10,113 nt of DNA from Bacillota bacterium (GTDB lineage Bacteria; Bacillota_E; Sulfobacillia; Sulfobacillales; Sulfobacillaceae), in the NCBI GenBank assembly GCA_021802375.1, contig JAKAAL010000092.1, forward strand, positions 1 through 10,113. Direction: 5' to 3'. This document shows positions 6,408 through 10,113 of the stretch, piece after piece. The first letter of the stretch is position 1. Every line of letters begins with the position of its first letter. The notes under the pieces are model-generated. The model saw only the letters and a list, made by a program, of their open reading frames with translations. It had not been told where the DNA came from and did not search any database. Made by a program: the position numbers and the translations under genes.

Positions 6408-7418
6408 CTACTGCAAGTTTTGTCCAATAGCGAGACGCACTTGACGCATTGTTTCCTGAGCTAAATCCCGAGCCTCTTCTGCTCCCAGGCGAAATATCTT
6501 TGAAATAGCGGCAGAGTCGGTAATTAAGTCACGGTAGCGCTCTCGCGGCTCGGCTAAACGTTGATCTAACACCTGAAATAACTGCTCCTTGGCATCTTTC
6601 CAGCCAATCCCCGAAAGAAATTGCTGACGAAATGCGAGCGTTTGCTCCGAAGTGGCCACTAACCTATACAATTGAAATATCGTAGAGGTCTCGGGATCTT
6701 TAGGCTCGCCAGGGCGCGACGAGTCTGTCGCAATACGGAAAACCCGCTTGCGCAATTCATCCGACGAGCCAAAAATTGGTATAGTGTTGTTGTAGCTTTT
6801 ACTCATTTTGCGGCCATCCAGCCCGGGAATCACGGCGCCTTGTTCGTCAATCATGGCCTCCGGCAAGGTAAACACCGCCCGTTGATATTGGCGGTTAAAA
6901 TATTGCGCGATATCCCGGGCAATTTCGATATGTTGGACCTGGTCGCCGCCCACGGGAACCCAATGGGTTTGCATTAACAAAATGTCTGCCGCCATTAAAA
7001 TCGGATAAGTGTATAGACCCATATTCACGCCAGCGTCAATATCTGACTCCCCGTTTTCCTCGTTGCGCTGTACCATAGCCTTGTAGGCATGGGCCCTGTT
7101 CATTAGGCCCTTGGGCGCAAAGCAGGCCAGAATCCAGTTAAGCTCAAACACTTCGGGCACATCGGACTGCCGATAAAATACCACCCGTGTCGGATCCAGC
7201 CCCAAAGCTATCCACGCCGCTGCGACTTGTTTGGTGTAATCGCGGAGCAATTGCGCGTCTTTCAATCCAGTAAGCGCATGGTAATCGGCAATAAAATAAA
7301 ATGCGCGTTTGTCATTGTCCTGGGACAGATCAATCGCCGGTTGAATCGCGCCCACTAAATTTCCCAAATGGGGGGTTCCGGTTGGTTTGATTCCAGTCAG
7401 CACCACCTGTTGCGACAT
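6408..7418 (-). CDS. trpS: Tryptophanyl-tRNA synthetase
   Basis: This enzyme charges tRNA-Trp with tryptophan using ATP in the cytosol. The 336-residue product has the class I signatures: the HIGH-type element TGTPHLGNL (residues 13-21) and KMSKS (204-208) within GLDGRKMSKSYN. Between them lie LMAADILLMQTHWVPVGGDQ and QHIEIARDIA, the tryptophan and adenylate pocket region. The insert AYKAMVQRNEENGESDIDAG resembles the proteobacterial-style variant more than the Bacillus enzyme, in my recollection. GAGG, 6 bases before the ATG at 7418, decides the start; the frame also opens at a TTG at 7430. No T-box leader is visible upstream, although the intergenic space is under 200 bases. It is divergent from the diguanylate cyclase gene and ends about 110 bases before the regulator's promoter. 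Confidence 0.95.
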   Translation of the reverse strand: MSQQVVLTGIKPTGTPHLGNLVGAIQPAIDLSQDNDKRAFYFIADYHALTGLKDAQLLRDYTKQVAAAWIALGLDPTRVVFYRQSDVPEVFELNWILACFAPKGLMNRAHAYKAMVQRNEENGESDIDAGVNMGLYTYPILMAADILLMQTHWVPVGGDQVQHIEIARDIAQYFNRQYQRAVFTLPEAMIDEQGAVIPGLDGRKMSKSYNNTIPIFGSSDELRKRVFRIATDSSRPGEPKDPETSTIFQLYRLVATSEQTLAFRQQFLSGIGWKDAKEQLFQVLDQRLAEPRERYRDLITDSAAISKIFRLGAEEARDLAQETMRQVRLAIGQNLQ

Positions 7419-7455
7419 GTGACACCTCAAATTCGTGGGATAGGTTGCTGACCCT

Positions 7456-7484
7456 AATATACCAAACTCCCATTAAGATACCAA
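7456..7484 (-). promoter_or_regulatory. Probable trpS promoter
   Basis: On the minus strand TTGGTA (7484-7479) and TATATT (7461-7456) are separated by 17 bases and match the consensus at 4 and 5 of 6 positions. It ends 37 bases before the trpS ATG, leaving no room for a T-box or other long leader downstream of it. Confidence 0.5.
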
Positions 7485-7576
7485 CGTTATCAATTGCAAC
7501 AGGTGAGCGCCCAGTGCCGATTCACCATTAACCCTCTTCCGACCAATAAGTCCTAGGTGTGTTTGTTCAGATCTTA

Positions 7577-7585
7577 TGCTATATT
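7577..7585 (+). promoter_or_regulatory. Extended -10 promoter element of the diguanylate cyclase gene
   Basis: TGC-TATATT (7577-7585) is an extended -10 element with 5 of 6 matches in the hexamer. No good -35 is found at 16-18 bases, which fits extended -10 promoters. It lies 41 bases before the ATG at 7627. Confidence 0.45.
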
Positions 7586-7626
7586 GCAGGTAATTTCCGG
7601 AGATTGGCCTAAGGGAGCTCTGCTAA

Positions 7627-8976
7627 ATGTCCAAGACACACGAACCGCCCCAAGACAACGATGACGTATTGTCCCATGGTGCTTCGGATGAGTTTAGCGG
7701 CGGCACAGATAAAGCAGATACCCCTTCATTGACGGAAGTGTTCGCCTTGCTAAAGGGTCACATGGTCGTTGGAGTGGATCTTCATACCCATCGTTTTCTT
7801 TATGTCAATGCCGCGTTGCAGTCAATGCTCGGGTATACTGAAGCGGAACTGTTGGCAATGAACGTATGGGACGTGTTTGAGGAGCCCTACAAGTCTCAGG
7901 TGAAGACTTCCGTTGCAGAGGGTCTAAAAACGTTAGGCCAGGTGAATTCATTGGTGTTAAAGGCAACCCGCAAACCTGGGGATAGTATATGGCTGGAAGC
8001 GTATGTGAGCTCGGTGCCCTTTCGTGGAAAAATAGCCCGGATTGCCAATTACATCAATGTCACTGAAGCCATTACCCTAAAGGAACGGATGGACCAGCAA
8101 CTCGCATCGTTTTACTCGGCGCTGGACGCTATGCCGACACCAGTGGTTATTGCCAAAGAAACTTTTCAGTACGCCAATCCAGCGGCCATTGCCTGGTCCG
8201 GCTATTCTCAGGCGGAATTAGCCCAAAGGAAAGTCTGGGACCTTATCGTGGTAACCGATGACCTTCGCCACCGTATGGGAAAAAATATGGCTCGACGTTT
8301 GCGTGGCGAATCTTTTTTAGGTGAGTATCCGCGTATTGAAGTCAAATTGAAAGACGGTACCCCTAGGTGGGTTCACATCGTCACCCGAACCCTATGGCAT
8401 CAGAACTCGTGGGTTGACTTGATGATTTTGACAGATATTACGGATTCTGTCATTGCCGAGCAGCGCATGGCGAGAGAGCGAGAGCGGTACCGCGAATTGT
8501 CCGAGTTGGATCCTTTAACCCATATTTACAATCGCCGCCTATTTGACAATCAATTGGCCGATATGATTCAGGCCGCCGTTGCACGACATCGGCAGCTCAC
8601 TCTAGTCATGATCGACATCGACCATTTCAAAAGGGTCAATGATGAGTTCGGCCATGAGACGGGAGACTATGTTTTACAGGAGTTAGCCAAAGTAGTGCTG
8701 GCCGACTTGCGACCTACCGATATATTTGCCCGCTATGGAGGTGAAGAATTTATGATTATTGTGCCAGATATTAGCAGCATAAACGTCAAAGCACTAGCCG
8801 AGCGCTTGCGATTACGTATTGCCAGCCACGACTTCAAAATCGGGCAAAAAATCACCGTCAGCATGGGAATTACCGAATTGAAGCCAGGCGACACGACAAC
8901 TCGCATGGTACACAGGGTAGATGACGCTCTTTACGATGCCAAGCATGGTGGCCGCAATCGCATTGTTGTCGGTTAG
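7627..8976 (+). CDS. PAS-PAS-GGDEF diguanylate cyclase
   Basis: This 449-residue cytosolic protein makes the second messenger c-di-GMP from two GTP. After a disordered acidic start (1-35) come two PAS sensor domains, about 37-150 and 160-278. Both end in the usual PAC-type turn (YINVTEAITLKER and LTDITDSVIAEQR). A charged linker helix (275-293, MARERERYREL) leads to a GGDEF domain at about 294-449. The catalytic site is intact: the metal Asp330 in DIDHFKRVND, the signature GGEEF at 371-375, and RPTD at 362-365 exactly five residues before it, the inhibitory I-site. There are no membrane segments, so the input is a cytosolic signal or a bound small molecule; no heme or flavin residue can be assigned with confidence. 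GGGAG is 9 bases before the ATG. The following oxygenase may share its transcript. Confidence 0.92.
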   Translation: MSKTHEPPQDNDDVLSHGASDEFSGGTDKADTPSLTEVFALLKGHMVVGVDLHTHRFLYVNAALQSMLGYTEAELLAMNVWDVFEEPYKSQVKTSVAEGLKTLGQVNSLVLKATRKPGDSIWLEAYVSSVPFRGKIARIANYINVTEAITLKERMDQQLASFYSALDAMPTPVVIAKETFQYANPAAIAWSGYSQAELAQRKVWDLIVVTDDLRHRMGKNMARRLRGESFLGEYPRIEVKLKDGTPRWVHIVTRTLWHQNSWVDLMILTDITDSVIAEQRMARERERYRELSELDPLTHIYNRRLFDNQLADMIQAAVARHRQLTLVMIDIDHFKRVNDEFGHETGDYVLQELAKVVLADLRPTDIFARYGGEEFMIIVPDISSINVKALAERLRLRIASHDFKIGQKITVSMGITELKPGDTTTRMVHRVDDALYDAKHGGRNRIVVG

Positions 8977-9023
8977 TCTGAATGATGGAAGTACGATAAA
9001 ATTTGTGCTTAGGAGCGGTTGGT

Positions 9024-9968
9024 ATGAACGAGATTCCCCTCATTGATTTTTCCTCGTGGTCTCAAGGTTCTCCAAAACGGCGTCTGGACCTGGCCGCTGA
9101 TATCATTTCTGCTGCACACCAGACCGGGTTTATGTATCTGCAAAACTTCGGAGTAGATCCCAAGGAAACGACCAAAATGTTTGACATGTTGGAAGAATAT
9201 TTTGCGCTGCCGTTATCCATCAAGCAGAAAACTCCTTATATCAGTGCTGAAGCTAACCATGGCTACAATGGATTCGAAGAAGAGCGCCTCGATCCTCAAG
9301 GGCCAGGCGATTTAAAAGAAACCTTTACGATGCGCAATGTAATCCAGGCATCGGCCAATCCGACATTATGGCCTTCAACAAATTTTCGCACCATGGCGCA
9401 ACATTTCTTTTACAGTTGCCAACTCGCATCAAAAAACATATTAGAGGCTTTAAGCCTTGGCCTGCGCATGCCACAAGATTACTTCGCAAAGTACCATACA
9501 GGAGAAAACCAAACCTTGCGGTTTCTGCACTATCCGCATCTTCCCTCCCACCGTCCGAATCAAATCGGCGCAGGAGCTCATACCGACTACGGCAGCATCA
9601 CCCTACTGTTTCAAGACGATGTTGGCGGCCTTGAGGTCCAAGATTTCGACGGGCATTGGATACCGGCGCCGTACATTCCCGAAACCGCTGTGGTCAATAT
9701 CGGTGATTTAATGCAACGATGGACTAACAACTATTTGCGCTCCACGCTTCATCGGGTGTCGCCCACCTTTCGACCAGGACGCCATGATCGCTATTCGATA
9801 GCCTTCTTTTGCGATCCAGACAACGACACCCTGGTGCAATGTCTGCCGTCTTGCATATCCCATGATATCCCGGCCCAATATGCCCCTATTACCGCCCGTC
9901 AGCACTTGCTGGAAAAACTCAGGGCTAGCCGCAAGTTAGTCGAGAACGATGTTTCTTTTGATCAGTAA
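9024..9968 (+). CDS. 2-oxoglutarate/Fe(II) oxygenase, isopenicillin-N-synthase-like
   Basis: This 314-residue cytosolic enzyme belongs to the plant-type/IPNS-like family of non-heme iron oxygenases. The N-terminal domain opens with IPLIDFSSW and contains the family's GFMYLQNFGV and DLKETFTM pieces. The double-stranded beta-helix holds the iron ligands His186 and Asp188 in GAHTDYGSITLLFQD and His243 in STLHRVSP. Arg256 and Ser258 in DRYSIAFFCDPD match the RxS motif that binds 2-oxoglutarate. All catalytic residues are present, so it should be active; the substrate could be a nucleobase, an amino acid derivative or a small peptide and cannot be told. The ATG at 9024 follows AGGAG (9011-9015) by 8 bases and is preferred over a TTG at 9003. 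It follows the diguanylate cyclase by 47 bases. Codons 140-149 recur inverted at the window end. Confidence 0.9.
   Translation: MNEIPLIDFSSWSQGSPKRRLDLAADIISAAHQTGFMYLQNFGVDPKETTKMFDMLEEYFALPLSIKQKTPYISAEANHGYNGFEEERLDPQGPGDLKETFTMRNVIQASANPTLWPSTNFRTMAQHFFYSCQLASKNILEALSLGLRMPQDYFAKYHTGENQTLRFLHYPHLPSHRPNQIGAGAHTDYGSITLLFQDDVGGLEVQDFDGHWIPAPYIPETAVVNIGDLMQRWTNNYLRSTLHRVSPTFRPGRHDRYSIAFFCDPDNDTLVQCLPSCISHDIPAQYAPITARQHLLEKLRASRKLVENDVSFDQ
9441..9472 (+). repeat. Internal arm of a 32-bp inverted repeat
   Basis: This part of the oxygenase gene, coding for LEALSLGLRMP, is reproduced exactly in reverse complement at 10082-10113. Here it is in frame and fits the protein, so this copy is the original. 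Confidence 0.85.
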
Positions 9969-10081
9969 CGGATTTAAAGAAGTCACGGACATCGAGAGGG
10001 AATTTAGCGGACTCCCAACTGGGTTTGGTGGTGCCCCCAGGTATTTTTCCAGGATGGTGAAGGGCGGCATGAGTCGGCCTC
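9969..10081. other. Sequence after the oxygenase gene
   Basis: No recognised gene. A 51-codon + frame (9949-10104, MFLLISNGFKEV...) starts inside the oxygenase gene without a clear ribosome site. The minus strand is open from the window edge to a TAG at 9927-9925 (62 codons), including KIPGGTTKPSWES and KFPLDVRDFFKSVTD. The latter looks fairly protein-like but has no start visible here and runs into the suspicious inverted copy. No T-tailed terminator follows the oxygenase. Confidence 0.35.
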
Positions 10082-10113
10082 GGCATGCGCAGGCCAAGGC
10101 TTAAAGCCTCTAA
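10082..10113 (-). repeat. Terminal inverted copy of oxygenase-gene sequence
   Basis: The last 32 bases are an exact reverse complement of 9441-9472. The match runs to the very last base, so it may continue beyond the window. Inward, identity stops sharply after GGCATGC. An exact copy of coding DNA without divergence suggests either a recent event or an artefact. Confidence 0.85.

Noticed and set aside
6301..6444. A 47-codon + frame (MTALKTVWVLPTAQ...) just beyond the operator palindrome, with a TATAAT on the + strand inside the palindrome
   Set aside because: No ribosome site, no -35 for that TATAAT, and its last third is antisense to the 3' end of trpS.
7431..7626. T-box or tryptophan-responsive leader upstream of trpS
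   Set aside because: The predicted promoter lies within about 40 bases of the ATG, and no T-box sequence or antiterminator hairpin is visible.
10076..10104. GGCCT..AGGCC hairpin near the window end as a terminator for the oxygenase gene
   Set aside because: The stem is only 5 bp, has no T-run, and half of it belongs to the inverted copy of coding sequence.

Overview
The window looks like chromosomal DNA of a moderately GC, spore-forming Firmicute. The Spo0E-type phosphatase, the sigma-A-like promoters (TTGACA/TATATT types) and the strong AGGAGG-like ribosome sites point that way. The mix of GTG and ATG starts and the protein styles remind me of Sulfobacillus-like acidophiles, but that genus guess is inference only.

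Layout. Positions 1-1974 (+ strand) are a loose accessory patch. It starts with a gene-poor stretch carrying three copies of a CAACCA..TTTTGCACA repeat. Then come a small Spo0E-like gene, a small uncharacterised gene, and a toxin-antitoxin pair whose RelE/ParE-like toxin is frameshifted. About 400 bases of unassigned sequence follow; on the minus strand these contain what looks like a stranded Tat signal peptide. A fourth copy of the repeat lies at the end of the patch, touching the stop codon of the next gene.

Positions 1975-6297 (- strand) form a probable three-gene operon: an ArsR-like winged-helix regulator, an MFS exporter and a dipeptidyl-peptidase-IV-type S9 peptidase. A perfect 14-bp inverted repeat overlaps the -10 element of a strong promoter in front of the regulator, which suggests autoregulation. 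The group reads as a ligand-responsive export/processing cassette; its substrate cannot be told from sequence.

Positions 6408-7418 (- strand) encode tryptophanyl-tRNA synthetase. It is divergent from a PAS-PAS-GGDEF diguanylate cyclase (7627-8976, +), which is followed after 47 bases by a 2-oxoglutarate/Fe(II) oxygenase of the isopenicillin-N-synthase-like family.

The last 32 bases of the window are an exact reverse complement of an internal part of that oxygenase gene. This is either a real inverted duplication or an assembly/amplification chimera at a contig edge. I see no clear undescribed system. The best leads are the repeat-flanked accessory patch with its broken toxin, the self-regulated regulator-exporter-peptidase operon, and the terminal inverted repeat.
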